Shown here: in pieces, positions 40,376-48,819 of the stretch
Layout of the letters: each line of letters starts with the position of its first letter
How positions within the stretch are numbered: position 1 is the first letter of the stretch
Origin: DAOLCO01 sp964612555
Lineage (GTDB): Bacteria; Bdellovibrionota_C; UBA2361; SZUA-149; DAOLCO01
Assembly (NCBI GenBank): GCA_964612555.1
Contig: CAZTBW010000012.1
Span: 1-64,000 of the forward strand
Reading direction: 5' to 3'
Length of the DNA stretch: 64,000 bases
Program-made: the position numbers and the translations under genes
Notes under the pieces: generated by a model
Told to the model about the DNA's origin: nothing
Database searches by the model: none
What the model saw: only the letters and a program-made list of their open reading frames with translations

Positions 40376-43168
40376 CTAGCCTTCCAGTTCACTGATAATT
40401 TTCCCAATTTGCTCGATCTTGCCCTTGATTATTTCAAGCTGCTGTCTGGTCTCATTTTTAACTTCTTCAGGTGCTTTATTCATGAAATTCGGGTTTTCAA
40501 GTCTTGCACTTATTGTGCTTGCTTCCTTATTAAGCTTTTCAATCTGTTTTTTATTGCGTGTGACTTCCGCCTTTATGTCTATAGATGATGAAAGATCAAT
40601 GTACAGTTCAAGGTCAGTCATAATAGCAGAAATATGACCCTCGGGTTTTTTGTTTGTAACTTCAAAAGAAGTAAGAGAAGCAGCGTTTTTTATGAGAGTA
40701 GCATTCTCATTTACCAGAGTATGCATTTTATCAGAACCACTCTTCCACGCTACCGGCACTGGCTTATGTGCTGAAAGACCCAGTTCAGAGCGTACATTTC
40801 TAAGCTTCTTTACGATCTCTTGTATCATCTGGAAGTCTTCATGGTCTTGTTTGGAATACCGTCTGGAATCTTCAGGAAAACTCGCAAGAGCTATCATGTG
40901 GTGATCAATTACATCATGCGTACTGTTCTTTAGTGTATTCTGCAGGTGTGCCCACAGTTCTTCAGTAATAAAAGGAACAAAGGGATGAAGGAGTTTTAGT
41001 GTCCGGGAAAAAACTTCTGCAAGAATTGTTTGTTTTATTTTAGCATCATTTGATCCTTTATTTTTCAGATTTTCCTTTGAGAGTTCAAGATACCAGTCAC
41101 AGAAATCATCCCAGAAAAAATGAAACATTGAAGATACTGCTTCATGGAAGCGATATTCATCAAGTGCGGCTCTTACTTCTGAAACACATCTATCGAGTTG
41201 TCCAAGTATCCAGCGGTCTTCTATTGATAGTTCTGAAAGTGTATAGGGAATGATTTCAGCTCCTTCCAGCTTCGAAATGACGAATCGGGATGCGTTCCAG
41301 AGTTTATCGGTAAAACGTCGTCCAATTTCATCAAACTTCTGAAAACTCAGTTGTACCTGCTGTGCCTGTGAGTTAAGTGAGAAAAGAGTTATTCGAAGGG
41401 CATCTGCACCAACTCCATTAAAGCCATCAGGATGATTTTTATGGAGTTCAGAAAGCAGTTCTTCCATGTTGGAAGGACGGGCATCCATAATGGGACCTTC
41501 CAGTTCCTTTGCACTTGCTCCATGTATCACGTGAAGAGGGTCTATACCGTTCCCTTTGGATTTGGACATGGTCTCGCCACGTGCATCGCACACGACGGGG
41601 TGAAAGTACACTGTTTTAAAAGGAACTTTTTCCATGAAGTTAAGACCGGTCATCACCATGCGTGCTACCCAGAAATAGATAATATCCTTTGCAGTGGTGA
41701 GTACTGATGTAGGATAGTATCTATCCAGATATTCAGTTTTATCAGGCCATCCCATTGTTGAATAAGGCCAGAGGGCAGAGCTGAACCAGGTGTCAAGTAC
41801 ATCCTGATCTTGTTGCCAGAGATCAGGATTTTTTAGAACTTCTTCAGGAGTTTTACTGTCAACAAGAATCTCGCCTGATTCACGGTGGTACCATGCGGGG
41901 ATCTGGTGCCCCCACCAAATTTGACGGGATATGCACCAGTCTCTCGTGTTCTCAAGCCAGTGACGGTATACTTTGTCCCATCTGTCAGGAAGCAGAGTAA
42001 GCTCCCCTTTGTCAGATGCAGCAAGTGCTTTTTCAGCAAGTGGTTTCATCTTTACAAACCATTGGTCGCTGAGCCGATATTCTATTATTGCTTTTGAGCG
42101 TTCTGCCCTGCCAACCGGGGTCATGCGTTCTTCGACTTTGGCAAGTAGCCCAAGGCGGGTAAGCTCTTCAACGACTTTTTCCCTACAGACAAATCTGTCA
42201 AGTCCTCTGAATGCTTGTGGAGCTTCATCACTTATTGTTGCATCGTTATTCATTATGTTGATTTGGGGCAGTGCGTGGCGAAGCCCGATCTGAAAATCAT
42301 TAGGGTCATGGGCAGGGGTGATTTTCAGACATCCGGTACCAAAACTTCGGTCAACATAATCATCTGCAATAATGGGAATTTCACGGTTGGAAAGGGGAAG
42401 CATGACCATTTTACCAATGAGGTTCTGGTACCTTTCATCTTTCGGATTGACTGCAACGGCGACATCACCAAGCATGGTTTCTGGTCTTGTAGTTGCAATG
42501 GTTACAAAATCTGTAGACCCGACTATTGGATATTTTATATGCCATAAATACCCAGGCTCACCGCCTTCCTTTGTGCTTACTTCATCATCTGAAAGGGCAG
42601 TTTGATCAACGGGGCACCAGTTTACAATATACTTTCCTCTGTAGATGAGATCTTGATCATAGAGTTTTTTAAAAGCAACTCGTACTGCCTGGGAGAGTCC
42701 TTCATCCATGGTAAAGCGAAGCCTTGACCAGTCGCATGATGCTCCCAGTTTTTCAAGTTGAAGGAGAATCTGATTACCGTACTTTTCTTTCCATTCCCAG
42801 ATTCTTTCAATAACTTTTTCTCTGCCAAGGCTTCGAAAGTCTATACCTTCAGCATCGAGGTGTTTTTTCACCACGCTTTGGGTGGAAATGCCCGCATGAT
42901 CAGTACCTGGTATCCAGAGAACATCAAATCCATCCATTCGCTTGAAACGGGAGAGGCAGTCCTGGATGGAGTCGTTCAAGGCATGCCCCATGTGGAGCCT
43001 GCCTGTTACATTTGGTGGGGGAATTACGATTGAAAATGGTGGCTTGTTTGACTTGGGGTCAGCATTGAAAACGCCTGCTTTTTTCCATTTATCATATGTG
43101 GAATCTTCAATGGCTTTTGGAGAATAGTGTTTTTCTTCCAGTGATAGATTAGTTGGACTTTCTGACAT
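40376..43168 (-). CDS. valS: Valyl-tRNA synthetase
   Basis: This class I synthetase of about 930 residues charges tRNA-Val. The HIGH-type motif is PPNVTGRLHMGHAL, the KMSKS motif is ETMSKSKGNGIDP, the editing domain follows the first motif (TTRPETMLGDVAV), and the C-terminus is a coiled coil (EVTRNKKQIEKLNKEASTIS), all as in bacterial ValS. ATG 43168 (MSESPTNLS) is preferred over an upstream ATG at 43213. It ends 104 bases before sctR on the same strand. Confidence 0.95.
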   Translation of the reverse strand: MSESPTNLSLEEKHYSPKAIEDSTYDKWKKAGVFNADPKSNKPPFSIVIPPPNVTGRLHMGHALNDSIQDCLSRFKRMDGFDVLWIPGTDHAGISTQSVVKKHLDAEGIDFRSLGREKVIERIWEWKEKYGNQILLQLEKLGASCDWSRLRFTMDEGLSQAVRVAFKKLYDQDLIYRGKYIVNWCPVDQTALSDDEVSTKEGGEPGYLWHIKYPIVGSTDFVTIATTRPETMLGDVAVAVNPKDERYQNLIGKMVMLPLSNREIPIIADDYVDRSFGTGCLKITPAHDPNDFQIGLRHALPQINIMNNDATISDEAPQAFRGLDRFVCREKVVEELTRLGLLAKVEERMTPVGRAERSKAIIEYRLSDQWFVKMKPLAEKALAASDKGELTLLPDRWDKVYRHWLENTRDWCISRQIWWGHQIPAWYHRESGEILVDSKTPEEVLKNPDLWQQDQDVLDTWFSSALWPYSTMGWPDKTEYLDRYYPTSVLTTAKDIIYFWVARMVMTGLNFMEKVPFKTVYFHPVVCDARGETMSKSKGNGIDPLHVIHGASAKELEGPIMDARPSNMEELLSELHKNHPDGFNGVGADALRITLFSLNSQAQQVQLSFQKFDEIGRRFTDKLWNASRFVISKLEGAEIIPYTLSELSIEDRWILGQLDRCVSEVRAALDEYRFHEAVSSMFHFFWDDFCDWYLELSKENLKNKGSNDAKIKQTILAEVFSRTLKLLHPFVPFITEELWAHLQNTLKNSTHDVIDHHMIALASFPEDSRRYSKQDHEDFQMIQEIVKKLRNVRSELGLSAHKPVPVAWKSGSDKMHTLVNENATLIKNAASLTSFEVTNKKPEGHISAIMTDLELYIDLSSSIDIKAEVTRNKKQIEKLNKEASTISARLENPNFMNKAPEEVKNETRQQLEIIKGKIEQIGKIISELEG

Positions 43169-43218
43169 ATTGCTTGGTTTTAAGTATTTAATATATTGGC
43201 AATAGTAAGCCATAAAAA

Positions 43219-43245
43219 AAAGCCAGGCAACAAGTGCCTGGCTTT
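43219..43245 (-). terminator. Terminator after the first PEP-CTERM gene
   Basis: An 11-bp stem (43219-43229 with 43235-43245) with a 5-base loop is followed, on the minus strand, by a T-run (the A-run at 43213-43220 on the plus strand). It ends the PEP-CTERM transcript before valS. Confidence 0.88.
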
Positions 43246-43284
43246 ATAATCTTTTAAAGAAAAAGTTTCTAGGGATTTAAGCTA

Positions 43285-43944
43285 TTAAGCTTCCACCGCC
43301 TTTTTTTGTCTTCTTCTTGTGGCAACTCCACCTAGCAGACCTGAGATCAAGAGACCCATGGTGGCTGGTTCAGGAATAGGGGCTAATTGCGCATTCATAT
43401 CCAAGTAAACACATAGTTCACTTCCTCCAATTCCTCCAAGAAGTGCTTGAAGATCAGCAGATGTAAGAGTAAAGCCTAAGCCATTAGGATTAACCTGGAA
43501 ACTATCTACGTTAAGGAGGCTCGCCAGAATGGAAAAACTAGAACCAAATTCTGTACCTTGTAGACCAGAGACTCCCATGGCAAGTGTTCCGCTCCCTTGA
43601 CCATTACTATTGACGGTATAAGAGGTATGACCACCTCCAGTACCACCTGCAAGACTAGTCCAGGTAGCACCATCGTAAGATGCATATCCGTGTGTAAAAC
43701 TTAAAACAGCATCAGTGAATGATAAAACACCATTAACGACGTTTACCATACCAGAGATCCCAAACTGCAAGGCATAAGAGTAATCAAGCGGTCCGCCTAA
43801 AACGTATGCGGTTGCAGAGCTACCATTTACAAAGGAATACTGACCATTAGCAATTGTTGTTGCATGAACATTGGTTTGGACAGTAAACAAACCGAATAAT
43901 AGAACTGTCAGAAAATATTTAATTGACTTGTACATCTTCATCAA
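43285..43944 (-). CDS. PEP-CTERM sorting-domain protein
   Basis: The 219-residue product has a signal peptide (YFLTVLLFGLFTVQTNVHA), a Gly/Ser/Thr-rich exported region of beta-sheet character, and a C-terminal sorting signal: IPEPATMGLL, a hydrophobic helix with ISGLLGGVA, and TRRRQKK. This is the PEP-CTERM pattern recognised by exosortase, which removes the tail and releases or anchors the protein at the outer surface. Function is unknown; such proteins often coat cells or join the exopolysaccharide matrix. It is a paralogue of the next gene upstream, with the same leader region. Confidence 0.92.
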   Translation of the reverse strand: MMKMYKSIKYFLTVLLFGLFTVQTNVHATTIANGQYSFVNGSSATAYVLGGPLDYSYALQFGISGMVNVVNGVLSFTDAVLSFTHGYASYDGATWTSLAGGTGGGHTSYTVNSNGQGSGTLAMGVSGLQGTEFGSSFSILASLLNVDSFQVNPNGLGFTLTSADLQALLGGIGGSELCVYLDMNAQLAPIPEPATMGLLISGLLGGVATRRRQKKAVEA

Positions 43945-44160
43945 ACTCCCTTTAATCCTTAATTTTCTATAAAAGATTATTTTAATAATTTCGTACTTAC
44001 TTCATTAAAGAAGTTGATACTCTTATCTTCGGTATAAATTACCCTAAAAGTTAGTAGTAATTTAATATCCCTCACAAGGTAGTATCGATAGTGATATGGT
44101 AGTTGCTTCAAAAATTGTGATAAATTAGATAAAAAAATAAAAAAAGGCTGTATTTTCAGT
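43945..44160 (-). promoter_or_regulatory. Duplicated leader, copy 1, of the PEP-CTERM genes
   Basis: About 215 bases upstream of the first PEP-CTERM gene align with the region upstream of its paralogue (45034-45255). Shared pieces on the minus strand include TTATCACAA near the far end, TTGTGAGG(G)ATATT, a GGGTAATT-ATACC-like word and TAAGGATTAAA(G)GGAGTTTG at the ribosome binding site. Conservation of noncoding bases between diverged copies suggests a promoter or leader signal. No sigma-54 or obvious sigma-70 element was identified. Confidence 0.55.
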
Positions 44161-44244
44161 TGGTTATGTAATAAAAAATTTGCTTTCCGGGGTCTTTTGA
44201 TTTCTGTAGAGGGGACTGTCTTTTGATGGTAGTCGGGCAATAAA

Positions 44245-44274
44245 AAAGCCGGGCAATATATACTGCCCGGCTTT
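44245..44274 (-). terminator. Terminator after the second PEP-CTERM gene
   Basis: An 11-bp stem (44245-44255 with 44264-44274) with an 8-base loop lies after the second PEP-CTERM gene, with a T-run on the minus strand. Its sequence resembles the terminator of the paralogue, as expected for a tandem duplication. Confidence 0.88.
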
Positions 44275-44316
44275 GATAATCTTTTAAAGAAGAAAGTTTA
44301 TTCAGGATTTGAACAG

Positions 44317-45033
44317 TTAAGCTTTTAGAGCTCTTTTTTGTCTTCTTCTTGTAGCAACTCCACCTAGTAGCCCTGAGAACAGAAGACCCATGGTAGCTGG
44401 CTCAGGAATTTGAGACATGGTTCCATTGTAGTCAAGGTAGAAGCATGCGTCGTAGTACACTCCGTTAAGGTAAAGTCCTCCATCAAGTGTAAAGAGCGAG
44501 GCATAAAAATCATAGAAAAGACCGTTCCCGCTAGGAGTGATGGATAGACCATCATACAAACCAAGACCGTTATTTGCTAGAAAATTAAACTGATTGCCTC
44601 CAAGAGTAATCCCTGAAAGGTTGGTGAACCCTCCGGAACCGGGAGCTCCTGAAGCTGCGCTGGCTGAGTTACCGGAAAAGTTTGCAAGGAAGCTACCGTT
44701 ACCGGAAAAAGACCCAGGGTTGCCGGAGTAGGAAATAGAGTTCCAGTTATTTCCATTGGCAATATAGGCACCGGTAAGAGAAAATCCGTTAGTGTTCCAG
44801 GATACAGTACTGTTGCCGGAAGGTCCGGTGTGTAGTGTTCCACTACCTCCGGAAAAGTTCAGAGCGTAGGTGGTATTCGAATGTGGAATAAGAACATACA
44901 TGGTGAGCTCAACATTGGATAAATCGAATCCCATGTTGTAGGGCACCGCATGTGCGTTGTTGGTCTGGACAGTAAACAAACCGAATAAAAGAACTGTCAG
45001 AAAATATCTAATTGACTTGTACATCTTAATCAA
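44317..45033 (-). CDS. PEP-CTERM sorting-domain protein (paralogue)
   Basis: The 238-residue product has almost the same signal peptide as the other copy, a Gly/Asn/Ser-rich mature region (YSGNPGSFSGNGSFLANFSG), and a C-terminal PEP-CTERM signal IPEPATMGLL, followed by the SGLLGGVA helix and TRRRQKR. The middle has diverged from the paralogue while both ends are nearly identical. It is probably cell-surface or matrix-associated after exosortase processing; no exosortase gene is in the window. Confidence 0.92.
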   Translation of the reverse strand: MIKMYKSIRYFLTVLLFGLFTVQTNNAHAVPYNMGFDLSNVELTMYVLIPHSNTTYALNFSGGSGTLHTGPSGNSTVSWNTNGFSLTGAYIANGNNWNSISYSGNPGSFSGNGSFLANFSGNSASAASGAPGSGGFTNLSGITLGGNQFNFLANNGLGLYDGLSITPSGNGLFYDFYASLFTLDGGLYLNGVYYDACFYLDYNGTMSQIPEPATMGLLFSGLLGGVATRRRQKRALKA

Positions 45034-45255
45034 ACTCCTTTTTAATCCTTACTTCTTCTTGTAAAAAGATTATCTTAACAATTTGCACCAACTCCGCTGA
45101 GGTTTTACTTCACTGAGGAAGCCGGCACTTCATTTGAGGTACTAATTACCCCAAAACTTAGTGAGAATCAAATATCCTCACAATCACATAGTTTGCAGTA
45201 TGATCTCAGCTTCAAAGCTTGTGATAAATAAAATGTAATAAAAAAAGATGCTTGT
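45034..45255 (-). promoter_or_regulatory. Duplicated leader, copy 2, of the PEP-CTERM genes
   Basis: This is the counterpart of 43945-44160 upstream of the second PEP-CTERM gene. It also contains GTGAG and CTCAC flanking 10 bases (minus strand), an inverted repeat not kept in copy 1. A terminator-like structure is absent. The remaining bases to 45395 hold the erpA promoter region, where TAGAAT at about 45299-45304 is a possible -10. Confidence 0.5.
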
Positions 45256-45395
45256 TTTTAGTAAGTTAGAATCTTTTAATTAAGTCGAAAAGTGTGTTAG
45301 AATAGAAAAATGGCTGTGGTACCGGAGAATAAATTGGAGCGGGCTTGTCTTATTTAGGACTTTTTTTGTAGTATTTTTATTTTTGGAGCGTAAAT

Positions 45396-45785
45396 ATGGT
45401 TAATGAAAGTGTGGATAGCGATGGAGTAAGTGCGGAAGTGGGTAAGGAGATAGAGGGAGGCTTACCGATTTCCGTTACTGAAAAAGCGATTGAGATGGCG
45501 AAGAAGGCATTAGCCGAGGAGGGCTTAACTGATCACGGTCTAAGAATAGCTGTTCATGGGGGTGGCTGCTCAGGTTTACAGTATGCACTTGATTTTTCCA
45601 ATGAGCTAAGACCGGGGGACTCTGTCTTTGAAGTGAGTGGGCTTAAAATTTATGTTGATATGGCGAGCCTGCAATATCTTAAGGGTGCAGAGGTGGATTA
45701 TGTTTCAGGTCTTAATGGTACGGGGTTCAAGTTCAGTAACCCTAATGCGACAAGAACCTGTGGTTGCGGGCACTCGTTCTCTTAG
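45396..45785 (+). CDS. erpA: ErpA/IscA-type iron-sulfur carrier protein
   Basis: This 129-residue protein has the A-type carrier core with the three cysteines that hold the cluster: Cys58 in HGGGCSGLQY and Cys122/Cys124 in RTCGCG. It moves Fe-S clusters to target enzymes. Compared with the usual 105-115 residues it has an extra acidic N-terminus of about 20 residues. GGAG lies 8 bases before the ATG. The stop codon overlaps the following rhodanese start by 22 bases. ErpA and IscA cannot be told apart by motif. Confidence 0.9.
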   Translation: MVNESVDSDGVSAEVGKEIEGGLPISVTEKAIEMAKKALAEEGLTDHGLRIAVHGGGCSGLQYALDFSNELRPGDSVFEVSGLKIYVDMASLQYLKGAEVDYVSGLNGTGFKFSNPNATRTCGCGHSFS

Positions 45786-46138
45786 TTCTTCTGGCAGTTT
45801 TTATGGTTCCGCAAATAAGCGCAGATGAATTTCATCACCTGATTTCAGAAACTGATGCAGGCTCCATTTTTTTACTCGACGTGAGAGAACGAGAGGAGTT
45901 TTCGCTTACCCACATTGAAGGTTCGGTGCTTGTCCCGATGATGGACATGGAAGAGCGCATGGATAAAATTTCTGAAGAGATTACAAACTCTGAAAAGACT
46001 GTCGTGATCTGTCGCTGTGGACTGAGAAGCGCCATGGTAACCCGGTACCTTCAGGAATCGGGTTTTGAAAATGTTTATAATTTAGATGGTGGAATAAATG
46101 CATATTCCTTATATGATCAGTCTGTAATAGCTTACTGA
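45764..46138 (+). CDS. Exported single-domain rhodanese
   Basis: This 124-residue protein is one rhodanese domain: LLDVREREEF is the CH2A-like element and VVICRCGLRS carries the catalytic cysteine Cys83 with the usual C-R-x-G-x-R-S loop. It starts at TTG 45764, inside the ErpA gene, and opens with a signal peptide (ALVLLVLLAVFMVPQISA), so it probably works in the periplasm as a sulfur transferase. No in-frame start after the signal peptide gives a complete domain. Confidence 0.85.
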   Translation: MRALVLLVLLAVFMVPQISADEFHHLISETDAGSIFLLDVREREEFSLTHIEGSVLVPMMDMEERMDKISEEITNSEKTVVICRCGLRSAMVTRYLQESGFENVYNLDGGINAYSLYDQSVIAY

Positions 46139-46432
46139 TCTACCCTGTATATTTCAATTAACAGTTTCTTTTTTCTTAAAGTAAGCATTTCTTTAAATCC
46201 TGTGGTACCATTGTACCATCATAAGAGCGTAGTATTTCTTTACTTCACTTGTTGTCCCTGATTTTCCCTTATCAAGATTCTTGGGAAAAGGAGCGATAGT
46301 ATGTAAGCGAGTGCAGTACAGTATAGTACGGTACAGTGTATTACGGTACAGGGCAGTTAAAGATAAGCAGTACTTTCTAAATAATTTTAACGATGGGTTT
46401 AAACCCACGCATATTTAATGGAGCTTAAGATT
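46139..46432. other. Repeat-rich regulatory region upstream of the OmpA-like gene
   Basis: Three tandem 15-mers ending in GTACAG lie at 46307-46351 (the last two are closely related: TATAGTACGGTACAG and TGTATTACGGTACAG). A palindrome, TGGTAC-N4-GTACCA, is at 46203-46218, and TGGGTTTAAACCCA at 46394-46407 is a perfect 14-bp palindrome just before the ribosome binding site. A 7-bp stem lies near 46262-46289. These suggest a controlled promoter or leader for the OmpA-like gene. Confidence 0.5.
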
Positions 46433-47236
46433 ATGTTTCTCACGCTACACAGAAACAAAATAGCAAAGTCGTTAATGTTTTTATCTCTATCACTGACTCT
46501 GCTTGGTGGTGATGTTGCTTCTGCTCAGGATTTACTTCCCAGAGATAACGGCATTATGACATATCACCAGTCACCTCGCTGGAGAGAGAGTGAGTCTCAT
46601 CCGCTGAGAGTTCTTGCATACGTGGTGCACCCGATCGGATGGGTAGCGCGTGAAGCGATTTTCAGACCCTTGAGTGCCTTTGCAGCAAGTAACGAAGTTA
46701 CCAGAAGTGTGATGGGATACAGGGAGCCGTATGATTTTCGTCAGACCGTGTGCTTTGATGGGAATGAGGGAGTCCCAAATTGCCGAAATGTTGCGCCCTA
46801 CGTGAACCGGATGAACCCTGAAGATACGGACCCTCAGGCGGGGCTTTTCGGAATGGAAAATAGCAGCCAGGTATTTATTCCGGATGTGAATTTCGATTTT
46901 GATAAAGCGAATCTTAATAGCCTTGGGAAAGGTCGTGTAAAGCAGATTGCTAAGCTTCTTGAAACTATGCCGGAGCTTAATATTGTCGTTGAAGGACATA
47001 CCGATTACAAAGGTTCAGACGAGTACAATATGAAACTTGGTGAGCGCAGAGCTCAGGCAGTGATCTCTGAACTGGCAAGTCTTGGTGTCCCCGCAAGCAG
47101 GCTTTCACCTGTCAGTTATGGAGAAGGTAAACCTCTCTTTACCGAGGAGACTGATTGGGCAAGAGCAGCGAATAGACGAGTGCAGTTCAGTGTTGGTTCG
47201 GCAGGCGATGCGATGGAGTTGCCTCCCGCAGAGTAA
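46433..47236 (+). CDS. OmpA-family peptidoglycan-binding protein
   Basis: ATG 46433 has GGAG 9 bases upstream; an ATG at 46418 is also in frame. The product of about 267 residues has a signal peptide (KSLMFLSLSLTLLGGDVASA), a roughly 120-residue region without clear homology, and a C-terminal OmpA-like domain: NFDFDKANLN, VVEGHTDYKGSDEYNMKLGE and AANRRVQF. That domain binds peptidoglycan diaminopimelate via conserved Asp and Arg. It is probably anchored in the outer membrane or periplasm. Confidence 0.9.
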   Translation: MFLTLHRNKIAKSLMFLSLSLTLLGGDVASAQDLLPRDNGIMTYHQSPRWRESESHPLRVLAYVVHPIGWVAREAIFRPLSAFAASNEVTRSVMGYREPYDFRQTVCFDGNEGVPNCRNVAPYVNRMNPEDTDPQAGLFGMENSSQVFIPDVNFDFDKANLNSLGKGRVKQIAKLLETMPELNIVVEGHTDYKGSDEYNMKLGERRAQAVISELASLGVPASRLSPVSYGEGKPLFTEETDWARAANRRVQFSVGSAGDAMELPPAE

Positions 47237-47268
47237 ATCGGGGGAGAATAAGATTTATTGCGTATTCC

Positions 47269-47299
47269 AAAAAGGCGACTTTTGAAAGTCGCCTTTTTT
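47269..47299. terminator. Bidirectional rho-independent terminator
   Basis: A stem of about 13 bp (AAAAAGGCGACTT with its complement) around a 4- to 6-base loop ends in T-runs on both strands. The OmpA-like gene and the minus-strand MerR-like gene converge here; the stop codon of the latter lies at its edge. Confidence 0.88.
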
Positions 47300-48032
47300 A
47301 TTTCTGCTGATTTTCAATCTTGTTATTTGATGTCTCAGTTTTAGGTTTCGTCCAGGAGAGGAGGAAAGACCAGGGGTTTTTTCTATTCTCCTTTTGGGAA
47401 ATCAAGGTTCTGATTGTTTCAGACTCCGCCATTCGAAGCATTTGATCTCTTTCAGTCTGGGATTCGAGTTTCTCAATTCGCTTTCTCAACCAGTTCCTTT
47501 CTTCTTTTACTATTTCAAGCTGATCTTTTAATGTTTTTGTCAGTTCAAGTAATTCGATACTTGAGATATCCGGATATGTTCCAGCTCTGGAATATTGGTG
47601 TATGCTTCTTCCCTCATCAAATGCACTCTCATCAATGTCGTATTCAGTTTCGTTTGAAGACCTCATGCTTGTTTCGCCAGCGGACTCAGGAGAGCTGGTC
47701 TCGACTTCCTTGAGGATGTCCTGGAGCCTTGGAAGTTCCTCTTCAGCGCCACCGGTAACACTCTTGGGTTGTTCCTGATAGTTGCTAGGAGATTCAACAA
47801 CTGGAGGGGTGGAAAAAATCCGGGATTTCCCAGTCGAAACATCGGTTTTTGTTCTGTTTCTTATTCGGGCATTAAACAGGAGCTTTATGTCTTCCTCTGA
47901 AAACCGTTCTTCTGAATCTTTTTGATATTTTCTTAAAAGCCCCAGGTCTCTATAGCGCTCTATCGTCTCAATACAGACGCCGGCAAGTAAAGCCGCTTCT
48001 TCTCTGGATAGTAGATTTATTTCTTCAGACAT
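47298..48032 (-). CDS. MerR-family regulator with coiled-coil tail
   Basis: This 244-residue protein has an N-terminal MerR-type helix-turn-helix (LSREEAALLAGVCIETIERY, then RDLGLLRKYQ), then a disordered Ser/Glu-rich linker (residues about 60-150), a coiled coil (LTKTLKDQLEIVKEERNWLR) and a C-terminal hydrophobic-aromatic region (NPWSFLLSWTKPKT). The helix-turn-helix suggests DNA binding, while the tail has no ligand-binding cysteines. It is divergent from another MerR-like gene. Confidence 0.75.
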   Translation of the reverse strand: MSEEINLLSREEAALLAGVCIETIERYRDLGLLRKYQKDSEERFSEEDIKLLFNARIRNRTKTDVSTGKSRIFSTPPVVESPSNYQEQPKSVTGGAEEELPRLQDILKEVETSSPESAGETSMRSSNETEYDIDESAFDEGRSIHQYSRAGTYPDISSIELLELTKTLKDQLEIVKEERNWLRKRIEKLESQTERDQMLRMAESETIRTLISQKENRKNPWSFLLSWTKPKTETSNNKIENQQK

Positions 48033-48212
48033 CGATACAACTCCCTGAAAATGATGTTTTTGGAACTCTCACCCGATTTATCTAATAGCTCAATAGCAAA
48101 AGTGAGAGACTATCAAAAAAATATTAAAGACACAAAAATAACCTCTTTTGCAAATGGTGAAAGTATGCGAAACAACTACGTATAATTATTTTTAGAGTGA
48201 TTTTTTCCTTAT

Positions 48213-48782
48213 ATGTCTCTGAATATGCCTTTGGTTTCTATTGAAAAACTTGAATTTACCGCAACTGAAGCGAGGGTTATTCTTCAGGACTTGTTCCCTG
48301 CCCGTAAATTAGTGCTTTCCCAGCTTACTTCCTATAATCAAAGTGGTGTGGGTTCTCCAAGTGGGGAGAGGATAGTGCGTGGTAGAAAGTGCTACAAGAT
48401 TGCAGATCTTCTTCCAATTGCTTTGGTGCTTGCGCTGAAAGAACAGGGGATTCCAAACAAGAATGTATCACTCCTTCCTTCGATGATAAGGGAGCATTCA
48501 GATTTGATTTTCTCACTACAGGACTCATGTCAGGTGAGTGGAATCGGAGATCTTGTGTACCTTGCCCTTCCCGGTTCTAATGAAACTGATATTGTTCTGG
48601 AGCGTCTGCTTTCCGGTGATTCGATGGAAATTTTCTGGTCGTATGATGTCGGTGGGCTTGCAAAAGAGATGTATCGTGTGACTGAACGGCTTCTTTCTGA
48701 GGGTCGTTTTGATAATAGTTATGTTGAAGACAGTTTTAGAACCAGAGATGTGGTATTTCCTTTAAAGCTTGCCGTTGGGTAG
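48213..48782 (+). CDS. MerR-like DNA-binding protein
   Basis: This 189-residue protein has a MerR-like head (LTSYNQSGVGSPSGERIV, then GRKCYKIADLLPIALVLALK and EQGIPNKNVSLL) resembling the winged helix of MerR regulators, with a C-terminal alpha/beta domain that may bind a ligand. I do not know the family. It is divergently transcribed from the other MerR-like gene across a 180-base gap, which is AT-rich and probably contains both promoters. Confidence 0.65.
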   Translation: MSLNMPLVSIEKLEFTATEARVILQDLFPARKLVLSQLTSYNQSGVGSPSGERIVRGRKCYKIADLLPIALVLALKEQGIPNKNVSLLPSMIREHSDLIFSLQDSCQVSGIGDLVYLALPGSNETDIVLERLLSGDSMEIFWSYDVGGLAKEMYRVTERLLSEGRFDNSYVEDSFRTRDVVFPLKLAVG

Positions 48783-48819
48783 CATCCCTAACGTCGTTCT
48801 GGTAATTTTATTCTGGCAA

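Noticed and set aside
43977..44240. 87-codon minus-strand frame in the PEP-CTERM leader
   Set aside because: It lies entirely in the duplicated leader and is not kept in the second copy, so it is probably not a gene.
46307..46351. CRISPR-like array
   Set aside because: The three 15-base units are directly adjacent with no spacers, so this is a tandem repeat and not CRISPR.
46193..46408. 71-codon minus-strand frame with NTLYRTILY repeats
   Set aside because: The peptide repeats simply reflect the tandem 15-mer DNA repeats upstream of the OmpA-like gene.
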